Of a stretch of 41,002 nt of DNA, positions 14,893-22,354 are shown in pieces. A program made the translations under genes and the position numbers. How positions within the stretch are numbered: the first letter of the stretch is position 1; the number at the start of each line of letters is the position of its first letter. The stretch comes from Psychrobacillus soli (GTDB taxonomy: Bacteria > Bacillota > Bacilli > Bacillales_A > Planococcaceae), in assembly GCF_006861775.1 (NCBI RefSeq), contig NZ_VDGG01000034.1:1-41002 (forward strand), given 5' to 3'. Below the pieces are notes generated by a model. That model was not told where the DNA came from, did no database searches, and saw only the letters and a list, made by a program, of their open reading frames with translations.

Positions 14893-14925
14893 AGCAGCCA
14901 AAATTGCATCTTTGGCTGCTTTTAT
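14893..14925 (+). terminator. Terminator-like hairpin with no plus-strand gene before it
   Basis: AGCAGCCAAA (14893-14902) and TTTGGCTGCT (14911-14920) are perfect 10-bp arms with an ATTGCATC loop, followed by TTTATCT. The nearest upstream gene is holA, more than 400 nt away and already followed by a terminator, so this may end a non-coding transcript that includes the 14671-14744 element. Confidence 0.6.
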
Positions 14926-14963
14926 CTAGATAAGTAAGTGCCTATTCTTTCGTTCTCAAAAGC

Positions 14964-15129
14964 TTTAGCACTTAAATTACCCGTGCTTATAGAGTGCCAC
15001 GGACAAACGATCTCCACACGATTACCGAAAAAAAATGTGCAAGGGATGCGACAAAGTCGCATCCCTTGCACATCAAGAAGTCCGGTTATTATGTAGACAC
15101 TCGTTTCGTACAAAGCACTCCCAAAGCAC
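14964..15129. repeat. Inverted pair of core-plus-hairpin repeats (copies Y and Z) sharing one perfect hairpin
   Basis: Arm Y (about 14983-15052, plus) and arm Z (about 15129-15056, minus) are imperfect inverted copies that meet in a perfect 18-bp palindrome with an AAA loop (15035-15052 / 15056-15073). Each arm carries GTGCTT, AGTGC, then the ACnAAnCGA and ATnACCG core found also in copy X. Together they form a palindrome of about 150 nt. Confidence 0.75.
15028..15073 (-). terminator. Perfect intrinsic terminator on the minus strand
   Basis: Read on the minus strand, an 18-bp perfect stem with a 3-nt loop (15073-15056 / 15052-15035) is followed by seven to eight T and CGG. rpsT already has its own terminator 145-190 nt upstream, so this one either backs it up or ends a short separate transcript. 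Confidence 0.8.
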
Positions 15130-15217
15130 CGTTTATAGAGAGCCTAGGGAGTTATCACAATTTTAATAAGTAATTTACTGGCTACTTTTGGTTAATCAAC
15201 AAATGTGGAAATAAATA

Positions 15218-15247
15218 AAGACTGACCGAATAAATCCGGTCAGTCTT
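15218..15247. terminator. rpsT terminator
   Basis: AAGACTGACC (15218-15227) pairs with GGTCAGTCTT (15238-15247), 10 bp with a GAATAAATCC loop. On the minus strand it directly follows rpsT and is followed by TATTTATTT. Confidence 0.85.
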
Positions 15248-15254
15248 ATTTAAA

Positions 15255-15503
15255 TTACGCTTTTTTCATTAATTGAGCTTTCTTACGAGTAGCTGCGTTT
15301 TTATGAATTAAACCTTTAGAAGCTGCTTTCTCCAATTGTTGGATTGCAGATTTAATAAGTTCTTTTGCGTTTTCGTCATTGTTAAGTGCAGCATTGTCCG
15401 CTTTTTTTACAGCAGTACGCATTGCAGATTTAGCAGTAGCGTTTTGAGCGTTCAAAGTTGCGTTTTTCTTAACACGTTTAATTGCAGATTTAATATTTGG
15501 CAT
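15255..15503 (-). CDS. rpsT: 30S ribosomal protein S20
   Basis: An 82-residue, very basic, alanine-rich helical protein binding 16S rRNA early in 30S assembly. It opens [14 protein letters not shown] and contains the typical [13 protein letters not shown] and [19 protein letters not shown] segments. The ATG at 15503 is chosen over an in-frame GTG at 15512 because AGGAGGTG sits at the right distance from it and homologues begin MPNIKSA. It is monocistronic with its own terminator and divergent from gpr. Confidence 0.97.
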   Translation of the reverse strand: MPNIKSAIKRVKKNATLNAQNATAKSAMRTAVKKADNAALNNDENAKELIKSAIQQLEKAASKGLIHKNAATRKKAQLMKKA

Positions 15504-15617
15504 ACCTTTCACCTCCTAAAATGGTCTCGAGATGATACATTTCTTTGTTGAAACTGTCTAATACAACAAGCATTATTTTAACAAACGCAAAACCAAATTG
15601 CAATATATAATTGCAAA

Positions 15618-15647
15618 GAATATTTACTTGACACATCGACCAAACTA
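15618..15647 (+). promoter_or_regulatory. Sigma-G-type promoter of gpr
   Basis: GAATA (15618-15622) and CAAACTA (15641-15647) are 18 nt apart, matching the sigma-G form GnATR-N18-CAnnnTA. This agrees with the forespore expression of gpr in Bacillus. The predicted start near 15653 would fall at the edge of the GGAGGTGA ribosome site. Confidence 0.55.
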
Positions 15648-15664
15648 TTTTGGAGGTGAATTTT

Positions 15665-16678
15665 ATGTGGGGACGAACAGATTTATTAGACGAATCTGAT
15701 GAAATGGTTAGACATCGTTCAAAAGAAGATAAGAATACGTTGGAAAAATCCGAGGGTATTAAATTTGATGAAAGTAGGGAGGGAGCAGTTTTAGTAACCT
15801 CTATCGAAGTAGATGAAAACGGAGAAAAGGAACTAGGGAAGAAAAAAGGGAAATATATTACCTTAACAGACTTAACTGTGAGTCCGGATGATAATCGAAG
15901 CTTTCAACATTTAGAAAGAGTCTTCGTCGATAAGCTAAGGGAAATGCATGAAAATATTAAACTGTCGAAGTCATCCAAAATCTTAATAATAGGACTTGGC
16001 AATGCACTAATTACACCAGATGCAATAGGACCTAAAGCGATTGAAATTTTACAAAATTCTGCATTGACTTCTGAAGAGCATATCAAGGTAGTTATGTACG
16101 CTCCAGGTGTAACAGGACAAACTGGATTTGAGACTAGTGACTTTATAGAAGCAATCAGCAATGCATTTAAGCCAGATTTAATCATCGTACTAGATGCACT
16201 CGCTGCTAGAAACAGTGAACGACTTTGTAAAACAATCCAAATTACCAATACAGGTATACATCCTGGTTCAGGAGTTGGGAACCAACGAAAAGAAGTTTCC
16301 GAAGAAGTATACGGCGTACCTGTTACTGCAATTGGAATACCGATGGTTGTGGACGGCCCAGTTTTATACGCGGATGCAATGGAACAGGTTGTTCACTATA
16401 TCGCGTCAAAAATAGAAGAGAAGGGAAGTCCTTCATCGGCATTAGCAGTAACCCCGATGGTTTCTAGCAAAAAACCAACTATTGACAAAACAGTCTTACA
16501 ACCAATCTTTGGAGAATGGGTTACTTGGCCAACTGAAGAAAAAAGAAAATTGTTTGAAGAGGTTTTTGTTGGAAAGAATCCTTCCTTATTCGTGACACCG
16601 AAAGAAACGGATGCATGGGTGGAACAATATGCTCATTTGCTATCTAACAGCTTAGAAACATGGATTACTAATAGATGA
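15665..16678 (+). CDS. gpr: GPR germination protease (spore SASP endopeptidase)
   Basis: A 337-residue member of peptidase family A25. It is made as an inactive zymogen in the forespore, autoprocessed, and degrades small acid-soluble spore proteins during germination. Core motifs are ILIIGLGNALITPDAIGP, YAPGVTGQTGFET and the strongly conserved LIIVLDALAARN...GIHPGSGVGN region. The ATG at 15665 has a perfect GGAGGTGA 5 nt upstream; the in-frame start at 15650 does not. The RTDL motif near the propeptide cleavage region begins at residue 4, so the N-terminus is shorter than in B. subtilis GPR, where about ten residues precede RTDL. Confidence 0.94.
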   Translation: MWGRTDLLDESDEMVRHRSKEDKNTLEKSEGIKFDESREGAVLVTSIEVDENGEKELGKKKGKYITLTDLTVSPDDNRSFQHLERVFVDKLREMHENIKLSKSSKILIIGLGNALITPDAIGPKAIEILQNSALTSEEHIKVVMYAPGVTGQTGFETSDFIEAISNAFKPDLIIVLDALAARNSERLCKTIQITNTGIHPGSGVGNQRKEVSEEVYGVPVTAIGIPMVVDGPVLYADAMEQVVHYIASKIEEKGSPSSALAVTPMVSSKKPTIDKTVLQPIFGEWVTWPTEEKRKLFEEVFVGKNPSLFVTPKETDAWVEQYAHLLSNSLETWITNR

Positions 16679-16690
16679 TGTCGTTCTAAA

Positions 16691-16731
16691 ATTCCACTTT
16701 TCCACATACGATTGTGTGAGGAGAGTGGAAT
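16691..16731 (+). promoter_or_regulatory. Inverted repeat enclosing the spoIIP ribosome binding site
   Basis: ATTCCACT (16691-16698) and AGTGGAAT (16724-16731) are perfect 8-bp arms. The loop holds the GAGGAG site (16718-16723) of spoIIP and an inner CACA/TGTG pair. It is not followed by T residues, so it is not a terminator, and it may hold the translation start of spoIIP in a structured form. Confidence 0.4.
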
Positions 16732-16733
16732 AT

Positions 16734-17546
16734 ATGGCTAAATCCCTGAAGAATTTAACAAGCATCTTAATCCTTTTATTTTTAGCACCTATCATTATTG
16801 CTACCGTCCAAACACCTCTTTTTATGGCACAACCGGAACAAGTGGAAGAAAAGAAAAAAGAGGACATTCCTGTAGTGTATGCAGCACAATTGGAAAAAAA
16901 GCAACCAGTTGTTCAAGTTCAAGAAATAATAGAACCCAAAAAAGCATTTGTTTACTTTACTCATTCCCATGAAGCTTATCAACCGATACTTGCTGCACAA
17001 GGTGAAAAAGTTGCTATTTATCATCCGATAAGCAACATCACGACTTTTCAAGATCAGATTAATGCACAGTTTGCTTTTCACCAACTACAGGCAACTTTTT
17101 TAGAAAACTACAATAAAAAAGAAATGGATGACTATCATACAATTCGTCCATTAGTCCAACAAGCAATCGGGCAAAACGAATATGATATTGTTTTAGATAT
17201 TCACAGAGATTCCGCAAAAGCAAATGTTACGACGCTTAGAAGTGGAGAACAAAGCTACGCTAAATTTATATTCGTTGTTGGCGGAGAGCATCCCAACTAT
17301 CGATGGAATGAGCAACTTGCGCAAAATCTCTCTAACCAATTAAATAAATTAGTACCTGGAATTTCACGAGGGATTTTATTGAAAGAAGGTAAGGGAGTAG
17401 ACGGTGTTTACAACCAAGATCTTTCCAAAAATTTACTTGTTGTAGAACTTGGAGGCATTGATAATAACGAACAAGAAATTAATCGTTCGATTGCGATTCT
17501 AGCAAAAGCATTATCCAATATGTTAAATGAACAATTACCTTCATAA
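16734..17546 (+). CDS. spoIIP: Stage II sporulation protein P
   Basis: A 270-residue cell-wall hydrolase with amidase and endopeptidase activity. It works with SpoIID and SpoIIM to thin septal peptidoglycan and drive engulfment. An N-terminal membrane anchor (about 10-27) precedes a linker and the catalytic domain: FTHSHEAY (H77, H79, E80), IVLDIHRDS and VVELGG near the C-terminus, the zinc-ligand and catalytic elements of the family. The ATG at 16734 has GAGGAG 10 nt upstream; the in-frame GTG at 16716 does not. It lies 55 nt after gpr, as in B. subtilis. Confidence 0.94.
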   Translation: MAKSLKNLTSILILLFLAPIIIATVQTPLFMAQPEQVEEKKKEDIPVVYAAQLEKKQPVVQVQEIIEPKKAFVYFTHSHEAYQPILAAQGEKVAIYHPISNITTFQDQINAQFAFHQLQATFLENYNKKEMDDYHTIRPLVQQAIGQNEYDIVLDIHRDSAKANVTTLRSGEQSYAKFIFVVGGEHPNYRWNEQLAQNLSNQLNKLVPGISRGILLKEGKGVDGVYNQDLSKNLLVVELGGIDNNEQEINRSIAILAKALSNMLNEQLPS

Positions 17547-17670
17547 GTAATAAAATAGCGGTGCATGTAGGTTTTATAGCTTTCTGCAAATAATAATTTG
17601 GATGTTATAGGGATAATTGTCGTAAAAAGTGCTCGCTAATCAGCGTCTATGATCCAGTAAATGGCTTAGG

Positions 17671-17774
17671 GCAACCAATTGATCATTGAAAGCAACCAGT
17701 TCTGCTCGGAAAGCAATCAAATCAGCGCGAGAGCAACCAAATTGCTAGTGAAAGCAACCAATTCTCAAAATAGC
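17671..17774 (+). repeat. Degenerate tandem repeat, about five 21-bp units
   Basis: Units begin with GCAACCAATT or close variants at 17671, 17692, 17713, 17733 and 17754, giving spacings of 21, 21, 20 and 21. About ten bases are conserved (A-A-G-C-A-A-C/T-C-A-A/G) and the other ten vary. The period is two DNA turns. One 20-base unit breaks any continuous reading frame. Confidence 0.85.
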
Positions 17775-17899
17775 AAGTGTACTTGGAGTGAGTCGACGAG
17801 AGCTTTAACGCATTACTTATAAATGTTGCGCATTTTTGATTGATCAATCATCTCCAGATAAAAAGAGGGGATTTTGTTGCCGTAGCGGCAAGCGCGAAG

Positions 17900-17931
17900 G
17901 CTAGTGGAAACTCCGTACGACGCACTATCCC
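17900..17931 (-). repeat. Mosaic repeat family, degenerate copy D
   Basis: On the minus strand GGGATAGTGCGTCG and then TACGGAGTTTCCAC match the first and last blocks of the copy at 40896-40953, with the middle deleted. Similarity is short, so this is a fragment. Confidence 0.5.
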
Positions 17932-17955
17932 TTAACAATAAATTATCTTATATCG

Positions 17956-17995
17956 AAAAGAGATGAAGTGTATCACAGATGCCTCATCTCTTTTT
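17956..17995 (+). terminator. Terminator-like hairpin upstream of lepA
   Basis: AAAAGAGATGA (17956-17966) and TCATCTCTTTT (17984-17994) are perfect 11-bp arms with a 17-nt loop, ending in a run of T. It could end the gpr-spoIIP transcript about 410 nt after spoIIP. Confidence 0.65.
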
Positions 17996-18126
17996 GTGTG
18001 GAAAGCATTCGCAGCAGATTGTGTTATGTACGGGTTTTTGATAAGATTAAATTCTGGCGAAAAATTATTTTTTAACTTTTATCCAATAAGATTATTTAGA
18101 ATGTACATAAAATGTAATAGTTATAT

Positions 18127-18155
18127 TTCTTAAACAATCCTTTATCTGTTATAAT
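18127..18155 (+). promoter_or_regulatory. Probable sigma-A promoter of lepA
   Basis: A perfect TATAAT at 18150-18155 lies 29 nt before the lepA start. The -35 region 17 nt upstream (TTCTTA, 18127-18132) is a poor match. Confidence 0.5.
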
Positions 18156-18184
18156 TCAAGTAGTTTAATTAGGAGTGAACAAGT

Positions 18185-20014
18185 ATGAACCATGAAGAGA
18201 GATTAGCACGACAGAAAAAAATACGTAACTTTTCGATCATCGCGCATATTGACCACGGGAAATCGACGCTTGCTGATCGTATTTTAGAAAAAACACAAAC
18301 GGTCACATCACGTGAAATGCAGAGCCAATTGCTCGACTCGATGGATCTAGAACGAGAACGCGGAATTACGATAAAATTGAATGCCGTTCAATTGACATAT
18401 ACAGCAAAAGATGGGGAAGAATATATTTTTCATTTAATCGACACACCTGGACATGTCGATTTCACGTATGAAGTTTCTAGAAGCTTAGCTGCTTGTGAAG
18501 GGGCAATTCTTGTAGTAGATGCTGCACAAGGAATCGAAGCGCAAACACTTGCAAATGTCTATTTAGCACTAGACAATGACTTAGAAATCTTACCAGTTAT
18601 TAATAAAATCGATTTACCTGCTGCAGATCCAGAACGAGTGAAAAAAGAAGTAGAAGAAGTAATCGGATTAGATGCGTCTGAAGCGGTACATGCTTCTGCA
18701 AAAGCAGGAATCGGTATCGAAGAAATATTAGAACAAATCGTGGAAAAAGTTCCGGCACCTGTTGGTGATCCTTCTGCTCCGCTAAAAGCGCTTATATTTG
18801 ACTCTTTGTTCGATCCGTACCGCGGAGTAATTGTCTACATTCGAATTATGGAAGGTACAGTGAAACCTGGAGATAAGATTAAAATGATGTCTTCTGGCAA
18901 AGAATTCGAAGTTGTAGAAACGGGAGTATTCACGCCAAAAGCAACGATGCGTTCTGAACTAACAGTTGGAGATGTAGGGTTTTTAACGGCATCGATGAAG
19001 CATGTAGGAGACTCGAGTGTAGGGGATACGATTACATTAGCTTCGAACCCAGCTACTGAAGCTCTACCAGGATATAGAAAGATGAATCCAATGGTATTCT
19101 GCGGTTTATATCCAATCGATAATTCAAAATATGTTGATTTACGTGATGCCCTCGAAAAATTAGAACTAAATGACTCGGCTTTAGAATTTGAACCTGAAAC
19201 TTCCCAAGCACTAGGATTTGGGTATCGTTGTGGATTCTTAGGACTGCTTCATATGGAAATCATTCAAGAGCGTATTGAGCGTGAGTTTAAAATCGATTTA
19301 ATTACGACAGCACCAAGTGTTATTTACGACGTAAAGTTAACAAGCGGTGAAACGATTAAAGTCGATAACCCATCCATGATGCCAGAAGTACAAAAAGTCG
19401 ATAAAATTGAAGAGCCATATGTAAAGGCTTCAATTATGGTTCCGGAAGATTATGTTGGTTCGGTTATGGAGCTTTGTCAACGTAAACGCGGAAATTTTAT
19501 TACGATGGATTATTTATCTGCCGCACGTGTGAATATTATTTATGAAATTCCATTATCGGAAATTGTGTATGATTTCTTTGATGCGTTAAAATCAAGTACA
19601 AAAGGATATGCATCATTTGATTACGAATTGATTGGGTATAAAGAATCGAAACTAGTGAAAATGGACATTCTTCTTAATAGTGAGAAGGTAGATGCTTTAA
19701 GCTTTATCGTGCATAAAGACTTTGCTTACGAACGTGGGAAAGTAATTGTAGAGAAGTTAAAAGCATTAATACCTAGACAGCAATTCGAAGTGCCAGTACA
19801 AGCGGCAATCGGACAAAAAATCGTTGCACGATCTACGATTAAATCCATCGGTAAAAACGTATTAGCAAAATGTTACGGCGGAGATATTTCGCGTAAACGT
19901 AAACTTCTTGAAAAACAAAAAGAAGGTAAAAAACGTATGAAACAAGTTGGTTCTGTAGAAGTTCCTCAGGAAGCATTCATGGCCGTTCTGAAAATGGATG
20001 AGCCAAATAAGTAA
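18185..20014 (+). CDS. lepA: Elongation factor 4 (LepA), ribosome-associated GTPase
   Basis: A 609-residue translational GTPase related to EF-G. Visible G motifs are AHIDHGKST (G1), the RGITIK region (G2), DTPGHVDF (G3) and NKIDLP (G4), followed by domain II, EF-G-like domains III and V, and the LepA-specific C-terminal domain ([34 protein letters not shown]). Length matches B. subtilis LepA (612). It affects translation initiation and ribosome behaviour under stress. The ATG has AGGAGTG 7-8 nt upstream. A GC-rich terminator separates it from hemW. Confidence 0.96.
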   Translation: MNHEERLARQKKIRNFSIIAHIDHGKSTLADRILEKTQTVTSREMQSQLLDSMDLERERGITIKLNAVQLTYTAKDGEEYIFHLIDTPGHVDFTYEVSRSLAACEGAILVVDAAQGIEAQTLANVYLALDNDLEILPVINKIDLPAADPERVKKEVEEVIGLDASEAVHASAKAGIGIEEILEQIVEKVPAPVGDPSAPLKALIFDSLFDPYRGVIVYIRIMEGTVKPGDKIKMMSSGKEFEVVETGVFTPKATMRSELTVGDVGFLTASMKHVGDSSVGDTITLASNPATEALPGYRKMNPMVFCGLYPIDNSKYVDLRDALEKLELNDSALEFEPETSQALGFGYRCGFLGLLHMEIIQERIEREFKIDLITTAPSVIYDVKLTSGETIKVDNPSMMPEVQKVDKIEEPYVKASIMVPEDYVGSVMELCQRKRGNFITMDYLSAARVNIIYEIPLSEIVYDFFDALKSSTKGYASFDYELIGYKESKLVKMDILLNSEKVDALSFIVHKDFAYERGKVIVEKLKALIPRQQFEVPVQAAIGQKIVARSTIKSIGKNVLAKCYGGDISRKRKLLEKQKEGKKRMKQVGSVEVPQEAFMAVLKMDEPNK

Positions 20015-20023
20015 AAAGAAAGA

Positions 20024-20052
20024 AGGGGGCGCGAGTATAGAGCCCCCTTTTT
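20024..20052 (+). terminator. lepA terminator
   Basis: AGGGGGC (20024-20030) pairs with GCCCCCT (20042-20048) and is followed by TTTT. It is the most GC-rich stem in the window and lies directly between lepA and hemW. Confidence 0.85.
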
Positions 20053-20076
20053 CCTATATAGAGAGTAGGAATTATT

Positions 20077-21213
20077 ATGGTACGGGGAGTGTATATTCAT
20101 ATTCCTTTTTGTCATCAAATTTGTAATTACTGTGATTTCAATAAATTCTTTTTTCAAAATCAACCTGTAGATGAATATATTGAAGCACTCGGACAAGAAA
20201 TGGTCTTATGGGCGGATGATTTAAAAAATGCATCTGTTGAAACAATTTTTATCGGCGGAGGTACACCGACTTCGCTATCGGTAAAACAATTAGAACGTTT
20301 ACTTGCACTAATTCATACACATATTCCCATGGACAGCCTTGTGGAATTTACATCGGAAGCGAATCCAGACGAATTAACACTTGAAAAAATGCAATTGATG
20401 CGCAAATTTGGAGTAAATCGCTTAAGTATGGGTGTACAAACATTTGATCAAGAGTTGCTACAAGTACTTGGTAGAACGCATTCCAATGATCATGTATATA
20501 AAGTCATCGAATATGCCAAACAAACAAATTTTCCATCGATTAGTATAGATTTGATGTATGGCTTGCCAAATCAAACAATGGACCAATGGAAAGCATCTTT
20601 AAAAGAAGCTTTCCGTCTAAACATTCCACATATTTCTGCATATTCACTACTTGTAGAGCCGAAAACGATTTTTTATAATTTATTATCGAAAGGGAAGCTA
20701 ACATTACCAGGGGAAGATTTAGAAGCAGAAATGTATAGCTATTTGATGGATGAAATGAAGCGTAATGGCTATGCGCAATACGAAATTAGTAATTTTGCTT
20801 ATAAAGGAATTGAGTCTAAACATAATTTACTTTATTGGGATAATGATGAATATATTGGTCTTGGTGCTGGTGCCCATGGATATGTAAACAGCGTGCGATA
20901 TTCAAATCATGGACCGCTAAAAAAGTATATGCATACAATTGAAGTGGATGAAAAACCTATTATGATGCAAAAAGAAGTTTCTCAAGTCGAAAAGATGGAA
21001 GAAGAAATGTTTTTAGGCTTGCGCAAAAACGAAGGAGTTTCACTTGCACGATTTGAACAAAGATATGGTCAAGCATTACAAGGAGTGTACGGAAAAGAAA
21101 TAGATGAACTTCTTGAAAAAGAGCTTGTCTCCATCGAGAATAATTTTATCAAACTAACGAAACGAGGACGTTTTGTTGGAAACGAAGTATTTCAATATTT
21201 TCTTACAAGCTAA
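20077..21213 (+). CDS. hemW: HemW, radical SAM heme chaperone (coproporphyrinogen III oxidase-like)
   Basis: A 378-residue radical SAM protein with the C12-x3-C16-x2-C19 cluster motif, IGGGTPTSL (SAM-binding region) and the HemN C-terminal domain. It lacks the extended N-terminal region of true HemN, and characterised homologues bind heme and act as heme chaperones rather than oxidases, so HemW is the better name. Its position, lepA-hemW-hrcA, is conserved in Bacillales. The ATG at 20077 has a weak purine-rich GAGTAGGAAT site. Confidence 0.92.
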   Translation: MVRGVYIHIPFCHQICNYCDFNKFFFQNQPVDEYIEALGQEMVLWADDLKNASVETIFIGGGTPTSLSVKQLERLLALIHTHIPMDSLVEFTSEANPDELTLEKMQLMRKFGVNRLSMGVQTFDQELLQVLGRTHSNDHVYKVIEYAKQTNFPSISIDLMYGLPNQTMDQWKASLKEAFRLNIPHISAYSLLVEPKTIFYNLLSKGKLTLPGEDLEAEMYSYLMDEMKRNGYAQYEISNFAYKGIESKHNLLYWDNDEYIGLGAGAHGYVNSVRYSNHGPLKKYMHTIEVDEKPIMMQKEVSQVEKMEEEMFLGLRKNEGVSLARFEQRYGQALQGVYGKEIDELLEKELVSIENNFIKLTKRGRFVGNEVFQYFLTS

Positions 21214-21217
21214 AACG

Positions 21218-21246
21218 TTGACAGTTTACATGAGATTTGATAAATT
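21218..21246 (+). promoter_or_regulatory. Sigma-A promoter of the hrcA heat-shock operon
   Basis: TTGACA (21218-21223) and TAAATT (21241-21246) are 17 nt apart. The CIRCE operator begins 14 nt downstream, around the expected transcription start, so HrcA binding would block initiation. Confidence 0.75.
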
Positions 21247-21259
21247 TTCTATATAAGTA

Positions 21260-21286
21260 TTAGCACTCTCTATTAACGAGTGCTAA
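21260..21286 (+). promoter_or_regulatory. CIRCE operator (HrcA binding site)
   Basis: TTAGCACTC (21260-21268), a 9-nt spacer, and GAGTGCTAA (21278-21286) match the CIRCE consensus perfectly. It autoregulates hrcA-grpE-dnaK-dnaJ and probably the genes behind it. It also overlaps the 5' leader just before the hrcA ribosome site. Confidence 0.97.
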
Positions 21287-21300
21287 CAGAGGTGATAATC

Positions 21301-22338
21301 ATGCTAACTAACAGGCAATTATTAATATTGCAAGTAACGGTAGATGATTTTATCGAAACCGCTCAACCAGTTGGGTCTCGTCAACTTTCGAAAAAGGAGG
21401 AAGTTCCATTTAGTCCTGCTACAATTCGAAATGAAATGGCAGATTTAGAAGAAATGGGCTTTTTAGAAAAAACACATACTTCGTCTGGTCGTGTGCCTTC
21501 ACAAAAAGGCTACCGTTATTATGTAGACAATATGTTAACTCCACAACGAATTACCAAAAACGAGATTAAACAAATTCGTTCTGTTTTTGAAGAACGAATG
21601 GTAGAGACGGAACAAATAATCCGTAAGTCAGCGGCAATTTTGTCAGAACTAACGAATTATACCTCTATTATGTTAGGCTTAGATGTGAGAAAACATCGTG
21701 TCAAAAGGTTTTCTATCGTACCATTAACGGATGATTCCGCTGTTGCAATTATTGTGACAGATAGTGGACATGTAGAAAATCGCGTATTTTCTATACCTGA
21801 GAGCTTTACTGCATCGGATATTGAACGAATGGTCAATTTGATTAATGAACATTTAGTAGGTGTTCATTTACATGAGCTCCCTTCAAAATTAGAAGCCGTT
21901 ACAATAGCAGTTTTACGCCAAAAAAACGGTCGTCTAAATGATTTACTAGGTTCATTAAACAAAGCGATGACAATTGAACATGAAGATAAAGTGTACTATG
22001 GTGGGAAAATGCAACTATTAAATCAACCTGAATTTAATGATGTAGAAAAAGCACGAAGTATCATGTATTGGATGGATCATGTAAACCAAATTCCTGGATT
22101 ATTCCATTTAGACCAAAAAGGAATTCAGATTCGGATCGGTACAGAAAACAACCACTTAGCTATGGAAGATTGTAGTATTATTACAGCTTCCTACGAAATT
22201 GGGGAGGAACAAATGGGTTCCATTGCAATTATTGGACCTACTCGAATGGATTACAGACGAGTCGTTTCTTTACTTGATGTGATGAGTGGCGACTTATCGA
22301 GAGAATTGTCGAAAATTTTACATGGGCCGTATGGATAA
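21301..22338 (+). CDS. hrcA: Heat-inducible transcription repressor HrcA
   Basis: A 345-residue repressor of class I heat-shock genes. The N-terminal winged helix-turn-helix (about 1-75: LLILQVTVDDFI, QPVGSRQLSKK, SPATIRNEMADLEEMGFLEK) binds CIRCE, and the C-terminal GAF-like domain responds to the GroE chaperonin. The ATG at 21301 has AGAGGTGA 6-7 nt upstream; the in-frame start at 21280 lies inside the CIRCE element. It is the first gene of the operon. Confidence 0.97.
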   Translation: MLTNRQLLILQVTVDDFIETAQPVGSRQLSKKEEVPFSPATIRNEMADLEEMGFLEKTHTSSGRVPSQKGYRYYVDNMLTPQRITKNEIKQIRSVFEERMVETEQIIRKSAAILSELTNYTSIMLGLDVRKHRVKRFSIVPLTDDSAVAIIVTDSGHVENRVFSIPESFTASDIERMVNLINEHLVGVHLHELPSKLEAVTIAVLRQKNGRLNDLLGSLNKAMTIEHEDKVYYGGKMQLLNQPEFNDVEKARSIMYWMDHVNQIPGLFHLDQKGIQIRIGTENNHLAMEDCSIITASYEIGEEQMGSIAIIGPTRMDYRRVVSLLDVMSGDLSRELSKILHGPYG

Positions 22339-22354
22339 AGGAGAGTTGCTATCA

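Larger units (their letters stand above)
14479..15254. other. Gene-free 776-nt gap between holA and rpsT, made of structured repeats
   Basis: No convincing gene is present; a 63-codon minus-strand frame at 14922-15113 lies across the repeats and has no family resemblance. In order it holds: core-plus-hairpin repeat X (14543-14647), two-hairpin element copy 2 (14671-14744), a plus-strand terminator-like hairpin (14893-14925), the inverted pair Y/Z of the core-plus-hairpin repeat (14964-15129), and the rpsT terminator (15218-15247). Confidence 0.8.
17547..18184. other. Gene-free 638-nt gap between spoIIP and lepA
   Basis: B. subtilis has yqxA here; no remnant is visible. The gap contains five or so 21-bp tandem units (17671-17774), a small TTGCCG/CGGCAA palindrome (17877-17891), a degenerate piece of the mosaic repeat family (17900-17931, minus), a terminator-like hairpin (17956-17995) and the lepA promoter. 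I see no ORF with a credible start. Confidence 0.8.

Noticed and set aside
14922-15113. 63-codon minus-strand ORF
   Set aside because: It lies across the Y/Z palindrome and its terminator, so its residues come from repeat sequence.
15628-15633. TTGACA as a sigma-A -35 box for gpr
   Set aside because: The position 17 nt downstream is the ribosome site, with no -10-like sequence; the sigma-G arrangement fits better.
17671-17774. CRISPR array
   Set aside because: Conserved part is about 10 nt with 10-nt variable parts, degenerate and without cas genes; far too short for CRISPR repeats and spacers.
17671-17774. Coding heptapeptide repeat (SNQxxxE) in the 21-bp array
   Set aside because: One 20-base unit shifts the frame, there is no start codon or ribosome site, and a stop follows soon after.
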